Source of the DNA: an uncultured Lachnoclostridium sp.
GTDB lineage: Bacteria > Bacillota > Clostridia > Lachnospirales > Lachnospiraceae
DNA length: 63,342 nucleotides
NCBI GenBank assembly: GCA_947369165.1
Contig: CANBKJ010000007.1
Span: 1-63,342, forward strand
Direction: 5' to 3'
Below are positions 35,907 to 44,539 of the stretch, piece by piece (positions within the stretch are counted from its first letter, which is position 1; every line of letters starts with the position of its first letter). The translations under genes were made by a program, and so were the position numbers. The notes under the pieces were generated by a model, which searched no databases, was not told the origin of the DNA, and saw only the letters and a list, made by a program, of their open reading frames with translations.

Positions 35907-37892
35907 ATGAAGACAATGAGTAAACGACCACTGGCGCTGCTTCTCATCAGTGCCCTGCTGGCAGGGCTTCTGCCCCTGGGAACAGGGACAAAGAGCCGGG
36001 CGGTGGAGCAGCCCGCACTCCGGAATCCACGTATTCTCAAGACCACCCAGGAGATACCGCCGGAATCCGCCGGGAAGAAAGAGCTGAAAAATCCAACCAC
36101 AGACAGTAGCGGCATCACCACCTGGGACTGTATCTGGTTTGGGAACTACTGGCAGGAAGACACCAACGGGGACGGTAAAGCAGATAAAAATGACACCAAA
36201 ACCCCCATCAAGTGGAGAGTGCTGTCGGTGGAGGGTGACGATGCCTTTCTGGTGGCAGATAAGAACTTGGATTGCCAGAAATATAACGTTACGTCGGAAG
36301 ATGTCACCTGGGAGACCTGCACGATGCGCAGCTGGCTGAACGGCTACGGAGCAGAGGCGAACAAGGAAGGGAAGGATTACAGTGACAATAATTTCCTGAC
36401 TCATGCATTTTCGGCGGGGGAGCGGTCGGCGATCAAGCCGACAAATGTAGTGAATAATGATAACCCGGAGTATGGAACAGAGGGCGGAAACGATACATCC
36501 GACAAGGTGTATCTGCTGTCCATCGAAGAAGTAACAAATCCGGCATATGGGTTTACGTCTTCTACGGATAGTACCGCCACAAGGGTGGCAGTAAACACGG
36601 CCTATATGGCAGATGGAGGAGATATGGGGAGTGCTGGAAACCCTGATGCTTGGTGGCTCCGGTCGCCCGGTTTCTCTAGTAATAACGCTTCTAACGTGCA
36701 CGGCAATGGGGATGTCGACAGGACTGGCGACCGTGTCTACTTCAATTTTAGCGTCGCCCGACCGGCTTTGCATTTGAATCTATCATCCGATTCAAGTTGG
36801 TCCTATGCCGGTACTGTTCCCTCGGATGATGTGGCTGAATGGGACTGCGTCTGGTTCGGGAACTACTGGCAGGAGGATACCAACGGGGACGGCAAAGCGG
36901 ATAAAAACGATGCAAAAACCCCGATTAAATGGCGGGTGCTGTCGGTGGAGGGCGACGATGCCTTTCTGGTGGCGGATAAGAACCTGGACTGCCAGACGTA
37001 CAATGAAACAAATACAGACGCCACCTGGGAGATTTGCACGATGCGTAGCTGGCTGAACGGCTACGGAGCGGAAGCGAACCAAGCAGAAAAGGACTACAGC
37101 GGAACCGGCTTTCTGGACAATGCCTTTACGTCAGAGGAACGTGAGGCAATTAAGCCGACAAATGTAGTGAATAATGATAACCCGGAATATGGTACGGAGG
37201 GCGGAAGCGATACTACGGACAAGGTGTATCTGCTGTCCATCGAAGAAGTAACAAATCCGGCATATGGGTTTACGTCTTCTATTAGTAGTACCGCCACAAG
37301 GGTGGCAGTAAAAACGGCCTATACGGCAGCCGGAGGAGATATGGGGAGTGCTGGAAACGCGAATGACTGTTGGCTCCGGTCGCCCGGTAGCGTTAGTCAT
37401 GACGCTTCCTACGTGAGCAACGTTGGCTATGTCCAAAGGTGTGGCAGCGATGTCCGAATCAAGTATTACGCCGTCCGTCCGGCTTTGCATTTAAATCTTA
37501 AGGCATCGTCAGATGCCATATCTGCTTCAAGCTGGTCATATGCCGGTACCGTCACCTCAGATGGCAAAGTGGAAGAGACAGGAGCACCGAAACCGGCCGT
37601 TACCCCGTCGCCGGAACCGGGAAATACCCAGAAGCCCCAGGCGACCTCAGAGCCAGGAACGCCATCCCAGCCGGGGAACACGGAAAAACCGTCTGTGGTC
37701 CCGACAGTTACTCCGTCGCCGGAACCGGGCAGCATCGGAAAAGTATCCGCCCTGAAACTGAAACAGAAGAAGGGTACCGTGACAGCTTCCTGGAAGAAAA
37801 CCGCCGGAGTGGGAGGCTACCAGATCTGTTACAGCACCTCCAGGAAATGGAAGAAAAAAAACAGAAGCCGGTTTTCAAAAACAAAACGGTAA
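35907..37892 (+). CDS. secreted protein with two DUF6273 domains; probable DGR variable protein
   Basis: 661 residues as annotated. A signal peptide (about 1-32) precedes two tandem homologous units of about 230 residues, each running from WDC(I/V)WFGNYWQEDTNGDG to RPALHLNL. This is the DUF6273, C-type-lectin-like fold. The last 45 residues of each unit, starting at WLRSPG, differ sharply while the rest is nearly identical; the differences fall at codon positions 1 and 2 of AAC/AAT-like codons, as expected of diversity-generating retroelement variable regions. A Pro/Ser/Thr-rich linker (PAVTPSPEPGNTQKP) and the start of a fibronectin type III domain follow. The frame is broken in the Fn3 domain by an A8 tract; the rest lies at 37893-38011. 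No reverse transcriptase or template repeat is seen nearby. A ligand-binding or adhesion role is inferred. Confidence 0.85.
   Translation: MKTMSKRPLALLLISALLAGLLPLGTGTKSRAVEQPALRNPRILKTTQEIPPESAGKKELKNPTTDSSGITTWDCIWFGNYWQEDTNGDGKADKNDTKTPIKWRVLSVEGDDAFLVADKNLDCQKYNVTSEDVTWETCTMRSWLNGYGAEANKEGKDYSDNNFLTHAFSAGERSAIKPTNVVNNDNPEYGTEGGNDTSDKVYLLSIEEVTNPAYGFTSSTDSTATRVAVNTAYMADGGDMGSAGNPDAWWLRSPGFSSNNASNVHGNGDVDRTGDRVYFNFSVARPALHLNLSSDSSWSYAGTVPSDDVAEWDCVWFGNYWQEDTNGDGKADKNDAKTPIKWRVLSVEGDDAFLVADKNLDCQTYNETNTDATWEICTMRSWLNGYGAEANQAEKDYSGTGFLDNAFTSEEREAIKPTNVVNNDNPEYGTEGGSDTTDKVYLLSIEEVTNPAYGFTSSISSTATRVAVKTAYTAAGGDMGSAGNANDCWLRSPGSVSHDASYVSNVGYVQRCGSDVRIKYYAVRPALHLNLKASSDAISASSWSYAGTVTSDGKVEETGAPKPAVTPSPEPGNTQKPQATSEPGTPSQPGNTEKPSVVPTVTPSPEPGSIGKVSALKLKQKKGTVTASWKKTAGVGGYQICYSTSRKWKKKNRSRFSKTKR
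36651..36773 (+). other. candidate DGR variable region 1
   Basis: From TGGTGGCTCC to CGGCTTTGCAT at the C-terminal end of the first DUF6273 unit. Compared with region 2 over 29 aligned codons, 20 differ in amino acid, 2 are synonymous and 7 identical; in 17 of the 20 the third base is the same. Constant codons are A-poor (GCT, GTG, GTC, GGC). Confidence 0.75.
37368..37490 (+). other. candidate DGR variable region 2
   Basis: The counterpart in the second DUF6273 unit, from TGTTGGCTCC to CGGCTTTGCAT, with the same length as region 1. The bases after it (CCGTCCGTCCGGCTTTGC) are GC-rich and conserved with region 1, which fits an initiation-of-mutagenic-homing type end. Confidence 0.75.
37854..37861 (+). 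other. A8 homopolymer frameshift site in the Fn3 domain
   Basis: Eight A residues inside the codon run for KWKKK. One extra A restores the fibronectin type III domain: the new frame reads KQKPVFKNKTVIKKL and YYFRVRAYRLEGKK. Slipped-strand phase variation, a fixed mutation, or a sequencing error are all possible. Confidence 0.7.
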
Positions 37893-38011
37893 TCAAAAAA
37901 CTCAAAAAGAAAAAGACCTATTATTTCCGCGTCCGGGCTTACCGTCTGGAAGGAAAAAAGCAGGTCTATGGGTCATGGAGCGGCACGAAGAAGATCAAGA
38001 TTAAGAAGTAG
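37893..38011 (+). pseudogene. out-of-frame 3' end of the DUF6273/Fn3 protein
   Basis: Continuing from the A8 tract in the shifted frame, this segment encodes the last strands of the Fn3 domain (TYYFRVRAYRLEGKKQVYG, WSGTKKIKIKK) and ends at TAG 38009-38011. It has no start or ribosome-binding site of its own and is the natural C-terminus of the gene before it. Confidence 0.75.
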
Positions 38012-38033
38012 CGGAGAAATTCTGAATGATAAG

Positions 38034-38093
38034 ACCATCCTTTTCTGTATACACAGCTGTGAAATCATGCTGTGGCAGGAAGGGTGGTTTTTT
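38034..38093 (+). terminator. terminator after the DUF6273 gene
   Basis: ACCATCCTT (38034-38042) pairs with AAGGGTGGT (38080-38088) with one wobble, the inner CACAGC/GCTGTG adds a second stem, and TTTTTT follows. Its position just after 38011 supports the longer, frame-corrected gene end. Confidence 0.65.
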
Positions 38094-38225
38094 CTATAGG
38101 AAAGTTCTCGAAGCGCGGAGCGAAGAATCACTTGTGAATCTTCAGAGGTACGCGTTTCTCAGCAGCACTTTTTTAATAAAGTGATAACAATTCCTTATAC
38201 GGGAATAAAAAACTAAACAATTCAG

Positions 38226-38254
38226 TTGATAAAACCATACCTGTATGTTATGTT
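38226..38254 (+). promoter_or_regulatory. candidate promoter of the Rpn-type gene
   Basis: TTGATA (38226-38231), a 17-bp spacer and TATGTT (38249-38254) in a 380-bp A/T-rich gap that otherwise holds only the terminator and a short hairpin near 38110-38160. Distance to the gene is about 140 bp. Confidence 0.45.
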
Positions 38255-38711
38255 AATAAAAAGCATTACTATTCTTTTATCTATGAAAATCTTTTATTCT
38301 CAAAGAACGTCAATTCTTAATTCCTAAAATCAGAAAAAAGCAGGGAGGTTGTTTGAAAATGAGAGAAAGCAGCCCTCTGCAGGACGGAGGGTAGATGAAA
38401 AAAAGAGAAGAAATACCAACAGATTCGATTCCGGGAACGCCAGCACAACGAAACTACAAAGACACTGTATTCCGGATGCTGTACCGGGACAAGTCAGAGC
38501 TTCTTGAGCTGTACAATGCAGTAAACGGTACTCAATACACAGACCCGGAGGAACTGGAGGCGGCAGGACTGGAAAACGCTGTCTATATGTCGGTAAAAAA
38601 CGACGTATCCTGTGTGGTGGACCTGCGGCTGAACCTGTACGAGCACCAGTCTACGGTAAATCCCAATATGCCGCTGCGCGACCTGTTCTACATAGCAAAA
38701 CTGTATGAGAA

Positions 38712-38790
38712 AGGTGCGGCTGAGAACCGCGCACCTCGAAAGAATTGCCTTCGGCTATTCTTTAGCTCCGCAAATGAGAACTTTTTCTAG
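38712..38790. repeat. hairpin-string insert in the Rpn-type gene
   Basis: Contains GGTGCGG...CCGCGCACC and AAAGAAT-GCC-TTC-GGC-ATTCTTT stem-loops and introduces a stop. It separates codons that are continuous in intact relatives, so it is an insertion. Boundaries are approximate. Confidence 0.5.
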
Positions 38791-39023
38791 CAGATGAGAA
38801 AATGATCCAGAAAGAAAAGAGAGACCTGTATTCCGGGAAAAGAATCCAGATACCGTCGCCCCGCTTTGTTGTATTTTACAACGGAACAGAGGAACAGCCG
38901 GAGAGGAAGATCCTGCGCCTGTCAGACTCCTTTTACCGGCAGACGGAAGAAGCAAATCTGGAGCTGACAGTACTATGCATAGAAGAAGGGATCCTGGTAC
39001 AACGAATATTAAGTAATTGGCAG

Positions 39024-39129
39024 TTTGACTTGCCTATTTTCCTGATAGCTTTACTCCCCAAGCCTCGACGTAGCCACCGCTACGTCGAGGCTTGGGGAGT
39101 AAATTCTCAGAAAAATATTCTGCGTCAAA
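39024..39129. repeat. 106-bp palindromic element with a 25-bp perfect stem
   Basis: Outer ends TTTGAC (39024) and GTCAAA (39129) flank imperfect arms, and the centre is a perfect 25-bp inverted repeat with a 4-nt CACC loop, including TTTACTCCCCAAGCC and GGCTTGGGGAGTAAA. No ORF. It interrupts the Rpn-type gene and is probably a non-autonomous MITE-like insertion. Confidence 0.75.
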
Positions 39130-39517
39130 CTATCCAAAACTTAATTCCGTTGTACTGGAAGAATTCTTGAGAGCCAACCGGGCGGAGGTGATCCAGATGA
39201 GCATATTTGAATATGATGAAGAACTGCATATGGCGACGGTGAAGGAAGAAGGCCGGAAAGAGGGCAGGAATGAAGGCAGGGAAGAAGGGGCTGCCTGGGA
39301 ACGCCGCAGATTGCTGGCCGGCATGCTGGAGAGAGGCTTGTCGCCGGAAGAGATCCGTGATTTGACCGGAGAGCCGGTAGAGACCATACGGGAAGCAGTG
39401 TTCTGGCCGGATAATTAGCATAAAACATCTTATGGTGAAAAGCCGGGTACTCAGGCAGCAGCATATTTGATGAAAGTTTCCCAAAAGCGACACGATACGC
39501 CGGATTCTGGATAATCC

Positions 39518-39539
39518 AGCTCGACGGTGTCATCGAGCT
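39518..39539. repeat. AGCTCGACGG palindrome at the pdp stop codon
   Basis: AGCTCGA (39518-39524) and TCGAGCT (39533-39539) form an inverted repeat. Read on the minus strand, the pdp stop TAG is the first three bases of TAGCTCGATG, so the element supplies the stop. Confidence 0.65.
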
Positions 39540-40842
39540 ACATCACAACATCTCCGATCAGCTGTATTGTAGTCACAGGCCGATCCCCGAATTGATAGCA
39601 GATATCCAGTTTTCCGGCAGCGGCCCGGGCAAGTTCCAGAGAGGAAGTGTAGAGACGTGCAAGGGTATCTCCGCTGGTTACGTGATCGTTGACTTTGCAG
39701 CAGAGGACAATACCGGCGGAAACGTCGATGCTGTCCTCTTTTTTACTTCTCCCGGCGCCAAGAATGCCGGCAGCAGTGCCGAAGCCTTCGGTATCCATGC
39801 CAGTGATATAGCCGGACCTGTCAGCCTTGTATTCGTAGATAACAGAAGCCTGTGGCAGACGTTCCGGGTGTTCCATATAAGAAATATCCCCCTCCTGTTC
39901 ACGGACCATTGCCAGGAAAGTGTTCCAGGCACGGCCGCTGTGGATGGCCTCTTCTGCCTGTATTCTGGCATCCTCCACAGAAATCTCTTTTCCCAGGGAG
40001 ATCATATGGGAGGCGAGACAATAGCATACTTCCATAAGATCAGAAGGACCATTTCCATGAAGGGCATGAATGGCCTCCTTTACTTCCAGATTATTGCCAA
40101 TGGCAAATCCAAGGGGTTCATCCATGGAGGTCAGCTGTGCAACTGTGGTTTTTCCTGCCTGCGTACCGATGGTCACCATTTTGTGGGCAAGTTCCAGAGA
40201 TTGCTGGTAATCTTTGATGAAAGCGCCATTTCCTGTGGTTACGTCCAGCAGAATCTTATCGCTTCCTGCCGCCAGTTTTTTACTCATGATAGAGGCGGCG
40301 ATAAGAGGAATGCTGTCTACGGTGGCGGTTACGTCCCGCAGGGCATAGATCAGTTTGTCGGCAGGTGCCAGTTCACCGGTCTGCCCGTTAAGGCAGATTC
40401 CAATATGCTTTACGGCATGGAAAAAATCTTCTGTGGAAAGATCTGTTCGGAAACCGGGGATGGATTCCAGCTTGTCGATGGTGCCTCCCGTGAAGCCAAG
40501 TCCCCGGCCGCTCATTTTCGCTATAGGAATGCCGCATGCCGCGGCGATAGGACCAATAATAAGCGTTGTTTTGTCGCCGACACCGCCAGTACTGTGCTTA
40601 TCGACCTTGACCCCGGGGATGGAGGAAAGGTCGTTGATCTGACCGGAGTCTCTCATCGCCAGTGTCAGTGTCGTTAGTTCCCGGTCTGAAAGACCGTTAA
40701 AACAGATCGCCATAAGCATGGCGGACATCTGGTAATCCGGGATACTGCCGTCACAGTAGCCGCGGACCATATTCTGAATATCTGTATCGGATAGTTCTCT
40801 TCCTGTTTTTTTATTGTGTATTAGATCAACAAATCGCTCCAT
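39538..40842 (-). CDS. pdp: pyrimidine-nucleoside phosphorylase
   Basis: 434 residues. The family signature KVDKHSTGGVGDKTTLIIGP, the SGRGLGFTGGTIDKLESIPG loop and DVTTGNGAFIKD are all present, along with the C-terminal barrel-hammerhead domain (GADRSGYITGMDTE-type). It cleaves uridine, thymidine or deoxyuridine with phosphate to the base and pentose-1-phosphate for salvage. Gene length matches Pdp/DeoA. AAGGAGG precedes the ATG. The gene is alone on this strand, without the usual deoC or cdd neighbours; its stop codon lies in a repeat palindrome. Confidence 0.93.
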   Translation of the reverse strand: MERFVDLIHNKKTGRELSDTDIQNMVRGYCDGSIPDYQMSAMLMAICFNGLSDRELTTLTLAMRDSGQINDLSSIPGVKVDKHSTGGVGDKTTLIIGPIAAACGIPIAKMSGRGLGFTGGTIDKLESIPGFRTDLSTEDFFHAVKHIGICLNGQTGELAPADKLIYALRDVTATVDSIPLIAASIMSKKLAAGSDKILLDVTTGNGAFIKDYQQSLELAHKMVTIGTQAGKTTVAQLTSMDEPLGFAIGNNLEVKEAIHALHGNGPSDLMEVCYCLASHMISLGKEISVEDARIQAEEAIHSGRAWNTFLAMVREQEGDISYMEHPERLPQASVIYEYKADRSGYITGMDTEGFGTAAGILGAGRSKKEDSIDVSAGIVLCCKVNDHVTSGDTLARLYTSSLELARAAAGKLDICYQFGDRPVTTIQLIGDVVM

Positions 40843-40994
40843 ACAATGAAAACCTCCTTTTATAATAACTGGGAAATCCTTTTCGACCCTTGTATCATAA
40901 AGTTAGTATAGCATAAAATCCCCGAATATGGTAGAATATTCATAGTTGTTTATTTTATTGGTAAACAGTGAAATACATATGAATGGAGGATATT

Positions 40995-42548
40995 ATGTCA
41001 ACAGATTCTATTATTGTATTGTCTGCTTTTGCAGCATATTTACTTCTAATGGTGGCCATCGGTATTTATTCGATGAAAAAGACTAAGAGCACAGAAGATT
41101 ACTTCCTGGGTGGCCGCGGGCTCAATGGATGGGTGGCGGCGCTTTCTGCCCAGGCATCGGATATGAGCGGGTGGCTGCTTATGGGGCTTCCGGGTTCCAT
41201 CTATGCCATGGGAACAGGACAGGCGTGGATCGCTATTGGTTTGTTCCTCGGAACGGTGGCAAACTGGCTGTTCATCTCCAAGCCTCTCAGAAGATACACC
41301 ATCGTGGCAGGGAATTCCCTGACGCTTCCGGAATTCCTGGAAAACCGGTATCATGATAAGAAGAAAGTGCTTCTCAGTATCTCATCTCTGGTAATCGTCG
41401 TCTTTTTCCTGGTGTACACAGCTTCTGCGCTGGCATCTGGAGGAAAGCTGTTTAACACGGTATTTGGTGTAGATTATCATATTTCCCTCGCGATTGGTGC
41501 GGCGGTGATCCTGGTCTATACCTTTATGGGAGGCTTTCTGGCGGTATGTACCACTGATTTTATCCAGGGTATGCTTATGCTGGTGGGGCTTCTTGTGGTT
41601 CCCATCGTGGCATATGGATTTGTCAGCAGTGATTTTGTGCAGAGCATACAGTCTACAGGTGTGGCCAACTATGACCATTATATGAGTCTTTTCTACAATG
41701 GGGCGACGGATCAGCCATATTCTTTTGTGGAAATTCTGTCCCAGCTGGCATGGGGCCTTGGATATTGTGGAATGCCCCATATTCTTGTCCGGTTCATGGC
41801 GGTAAAAAGTGAGAAGGAACTGAAAAAATCCAGTGTAATTGCTATCGTCTGGGTATTTATTTCTTTGGTTTTTGCCTGTGTGATCGGCGTGGTGGGCCGG
41901 GCTTTCCTAGCTCCTGCGGTATTGGGACTAGATGGAAAGACATCATCGGAAAGTGTATTTATAGATATGATCAATAAGGTATTCAATGAACATCTGGCAT
42001 TACCCTTTATCGGAGGAATCTTCCTTTGCGGTATCCTCGCGGCAATTATGTCTACGGCGGACTCCCAGCTTTTAGTCTGTGCGTCCTCGGTATCGAAGGA
42101 TATATACAAAAATGTAGTAAAGCCGGATGCTTCGGACAAGACCGTTCTCAAAGTCAGCCGGGTTACGGTAATGATTGTAGCAGTTCTTGCATTTCTGATC
42201 GCATGGGATCCGGACAGCAGCATTATGGGGCTGGTGTCGGATGCCTGGGCAGGCCTTGGCTCTGCTTTTGGTCCTATAGTGGTCTGTTCGCTGTTCTGGA
42301 GAAGGACAAACTTTGCCGGGGCGGTTGCGGGGATTCTTTCTGGCGGACTTACAGTAATTCTTTGGGATTACATTCCACTGATTCACGGAGAAAAGCTCTG
42401 TAATGTGACAGGGATCTATTCTCTTCTCGTAGGTTTTGCTGTGAGCCTTGTTTGCATTGTCATTTTCAGTCTTGTCACCAAAGCTCCGTCTCAGGAAATT
42501 TTAGCGGAATTTAATAAAGTAAAAACTGGATCCGCGGAGTTTGATTAA
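40995..42548 (+). CDS. putP: sodium/proline symporter PutP
   Basis: About 517 residues from ATG 40995 (GGAGGA 4 nt upstream). Twelve to thirteen hydrophobic helices and SSS-family motifs: STEDYFLGGRGLNGWVAALS, ASDMSGWLLMGLPGSIYAMG, the sodium-site region SQLAWGLGYCGMPHILVRFM, and GILAAIMSTADSQLLVCASS. These strongly match PutP. It imports proline with Na+. The gene is monocistronic with an A/T-rich upstream region and a small separate unit downstream. Confidence 0.93.
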   Translation: MSTDSIIVLSAFAAYLLLMVAIGIYSMKKTKSTEDYFLGGRGLNGWVAALSAQASDMSGWLLMGLPGSIYAMGTGQAWIAIGLFLGTVANWLFISKPLRRYTIVAGNSLTLPEFLENRYHDKKKVLLSISSLVIVVFFLVYTASALASGGKLFNTVFGVDYHISLAIGAAVILVYTFMGGFLAVCTTDFIQGMLMLVGLLVVPIVAYGFVSSDFVQSIQSTGVANYDHYMSLFYNGATDQPYSFVEILSQLAWGLGYCGMPHILVRFMAVKSEKELKKSSVIAIVWVFISLVFACVIGVVGRAFLAPAVLGLDGKTSSESVFIDMINKVFNEHLALPFIGGIFLCGILAAIMSTADSQLLVCASSVSKDIYKNVVKPDASDKTVLKVSRVTVMIVAVLAFLIAWDPDSSIMGLVSDAWAGLGSAFGPIVVCSLFWRRTNFAGAVAGILSGGLTVILWDYIPLIHGEKLCNVTGIYSLLVGFAVSLVCIVIFSLVTKAPSQEILAEFNKVKTGSAEFD

Positions 42549-42702
42549 AGATTAGGAGTGGCTTAACATAATTAAGTTTTTCATTTCAAATATGATAAAA
42601 AGAAAAGTTAAGCAAATAGAATTGGTTTCCTTTGGGAAATCGATTCTATTTTTGTATTGATTTTTGATAGAAAGGGGTATAAAATGGGTTTGGTTTAAAG
42701 TA

Positions 42703-42802
42703 AGGAGGAAAAAGAGTGAAAAAAAATTTTCACTCTGCAAGTTTGTGCGCGCACGCTCAAACTTGTGAGATGCGCAAAAGGCGTGCGCGAATGGAGGTAG
42801 AA
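42703..42802 (+). promoter_or_regulatory. hairpin-string leader before the antiporter gene
   Basis: An AAGGAGG at about 42703 is followed by stems GAGTGAAAA/TTTTCACTC, CAAGTTTG/CAAACTTG and GCGCAAAAGGCGTGCGC, then a second GGAGG (42793-42797) before ATG 42803. The first Shine-Dalgarno also faces an in-frame GTG at 42716, which would add 29 residues. Confidence 0.5.
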
Positions 42803-44011
42803 ATGGAAGAATATGGATACTTATTATTTATTGCGCTCGTATTGATCAGTACAAAATGTCTTGGGCTTGTGACTAAAAAATTTCACATGCCCCAGGTTGT
42901 GGGAGCGCTTGTGGCGGGCCTGATTATCGGTCCTGCCTGTCTGAATCTCTCTTCGGTACTTTTGGCAGGAGCGGAGTCCCAGAGCATGATCGAGAGTCTC
43001 TCGGAAGTCGGCGTTATCGTTCTTATGTTTTCCGCAGGGTTGGAGACGGATATCCAGAAGTTGAAAAAGAGCGGCCTGGCCTCTCTGGTCATTGCGTTGA
43101 TGGGTGTGATCGTCCCTTGTCTGGGAGGATACCTGGTGGCATACTTTTTCACAGATGGAGGTGGTGCCGCGGCTGATCTGGTGATGTATCGTAATATCTT
43201 TATCGGAGTGATCCTTACAGCTACTTCTGTGAGTATAACGGTAGAGACACTGCGGGAGATGGGCAAACTGAATACCGACGCGGGAAATGCGATCCTGGGC
43301 GCTGCCGTGATCGATGATGTGTTAGGTATTATCGCATTGACCATTATAACGACTCTTGGCACTGGCGGCGAAGGCGGACAGAGTGGTCCCAGTATCTGGA
43401 TGGTGCTTCTGAAAATTGTATTGTTTTTTATCTTTGCCTTTGTGGTAGCCTTCGGGGTAGGAAAGCTTTATTATAAATGGACAAATGTAGAGCACAAACC
43501 ATACCGCCGTTATGGAATCATTGCCTTTGCCTTTTGCCTGCTGTTTGCGTTCTGTTCCGAATACTTTTTCAATGTGGCTGATATTACTGGAGCTTATGTG
43601 GCAGGACTTGCGATCTCTGTCAGTCCGAAGATCGAGTATATAAGTAAGAGGTTTGAGACGGTTTCTTACATGTTTTTGTCTCCGATCTTTTTTGCCAGCA
43701 TCGGTCTGGAGGTAGTGCTTCCTGAGATGTCTGGAAGGATCGTTATATTTGCAGTTTTACTTTGTCTTGTGGCAGTACTAAGTAAGGTTGTTGGCTGTGG
43801 ACTGGGGGCAAAGGTCATGAAATATTCAAACCGAGAATGTCTTCAGATCGGAGTGGGAATGGTCTCCCGTGGAGAGGTGGCGTTGATCGTTGCCAGTAAA
43901 GGAATGGCTGTGGGGCTAATGACGCAGGAACTGTACGGGCCCATTATCATTACGGTGGTCATTACTACGATTGTAACACCGATTCTTTTAAAAGTCGTAT
44001 TTCGTAAATAA
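42803..44011 (+). CDS. CPA2-type cation/proton antiporter
   Basis: 402 residues from ATG 42803; starting at GTG 42716 would give 431. Twelve or so membrane helices with MPQVVGALVAGLIIGPACLN, SEVGVIVLMFSAGLETDIQK, the ion-site motif AVIDDVLGIIALTII, and GVGMVSRGEVALIVASKGMA; these match the KefB/NapA-like CPA2 Na+/H+ or K+/H+ antiporters. There is no C-terminal TrkA-N domain, so nucleotide regulation is unlikely. A 16-bp terminator follows at once. Confidence 0.9.
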   Translation: MEEYGYLLFIALVLISTKCLGLVTKKFHMPQVVGALVAGLIIGPACLNLSSVLLAGAESQSMIESLSEVGVIVLMFSAGLETDIQKLKKSGLASLVIALMGVIVPCLGGYLVAYFFTDGGGAAADLVMYRNIFIGVILTATSVSITVETLREMGKLNTDAGNAILGAAVIDDVLGIIALTIITTLGTGGEGGQSGPSIWMVLLKIVLFFIFAFVVAFGVGKLYYKWTNVEHKPYRRYGIIAFAFCLLFAFCSEYFFNVADITGAYVAGLAISVSPKIEYISKRFETVSYMFLSPIFFASIGLEVVLPEMSGRIVIFAVLLCLVAVLSKVVGCGLGAKVMKYSNRECLQIGVGMVSRGEVALIVASKGMAVGLMTQELYGPIIITVVITTIVTPILLKVVFRK

Positions 44012-44014
44012 AAG

Positions 44015-44062
44015 AACAGCATCTCACAAGTTAAAAGAAGCAGCTTGTGAGATGCTGTTTTT
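44015..44062. terminator. terminator between convergent genes
   Basis: AACAGCATCTCACAAG (44015-44030) pairs with CTTGTGAGATGCTGTT (44044-44059) and is followed by TTTTT. The sequence before it provides an A-rich partner, so it may work in both directions. Confidence 0.85.
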
Positions 44063-44083
44063 CATTGCTTAGAAAATCTCTGG

Positions 44084-44539
44084 TTACATTTTATTTAATG
44101 CTTTAAGCTTTGCCCTCTGGAAAAAGCCTAATTTTTCCTGAGGATTCAGAAGATTATTCCGGGATCCTTTTACATCCATAATGTAAATACCGCTGATCAC
44201 GACTTTAAGTTCTTTCTTTACAGGGAGAAGAGGGAAAATCTTCTCGTCACACATCAGGGACATGATTTTTGGACCAATTTTTGCTTTGACGATCGGAACT
44301 TTGGAGCGTTGCAAATATTTCGGTGTGTTTTCCAGGATAACCTTTGGCAGCCCCGCCTCTTTTAGTTTCATTCGTTTTTTATCTATGACCAGAATGGATG
44401 CGGTCTGTGCGGCAGCCTCCATCTGGGACTGGGATGCTTCCTGTTTTTTCTGAAGTTTTTTTCCAATGATAGATAATACAATAAATACAATGATGAGTAC
44501 AGCCAGGATGATACCTAGTACGATCAAAAATGTTTTCAT
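44084..44539 (-). CDS. membrane-anchored protein of unknown function
   Basis: 151 residues. One N-terminal transmembrane helix (about 3-26, TFLIVLGIILAVLIIVFIVL) precedes a Gln/Ala-rich helix (QKKQEASQSQMEAAAQT) and a basic domain with KMKLKEAGLPKVILENTPKY and IVKAKIGPKIMSLMCDEKIF. No known motif. Spacing to plsC upstream is about 130 bp on the same strand, so it may be cotranscribed. Confidence 0.6.
   Translation of the reverse strand: MKTFLIVLGIILAVLIIVFIVLSIIGKKLQKKQEASQSQMEAAAQTASILVIDKKRMKLKEAGLPKVILENTPKYLQRSKVPIVKAKIGPKIMSLMCDEKIFPLLPVKKELKVVISGIYIMDVKGSRNNLLNPQEKLGFFQRAKLKALNKM

Larger units (their letters stand above)
38395..39418 (+). pseudogene. Rpn-family nuclease/transposase-like gene, disrupted
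   Basis: The gene now lies in three frames. Part 1 (38395 to about 38711) encodes NYKDTVFRMLYRDKSELLEL and DLRLNLYEHQSTVNPNMPLR, the start of the Rpn/PD-(D/E)XK transposase-like family. A hairpin-bearing insert of about 80 bp (about 38712-38790) ends the frame. Part 2 (about 38795 to 39020) has PSPRFVVFYNGTEEQPERK. A 106-bp palindrome (39024-39129) then interrupts it. Part 3 (to 39418) ends with RAEVIQMSIFEYDEELHM and the Arg/Glu/Gly-rich tail typical of the family. The central region also seems shortened. Intact members are recombination-promoting nucleases; this copy should be inactive. GGAGGG precedes the ATG. Confidence 0.75.

Noticed and set aside
35739-36773. Minus-strand open frame of about 340 codons opposite the DUF6273 gene
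   Set aside because: Antisense of the repeated domain; it gives two similar shadow proteins for the two repeats and no recognisable family.
35907-37892. Tandem domain copies as a simple recent duplication
   Set aside because: Duplication explains the domain pair but not the concentration of position 1-2 changes in 29 codons against near-identity elsewhere.
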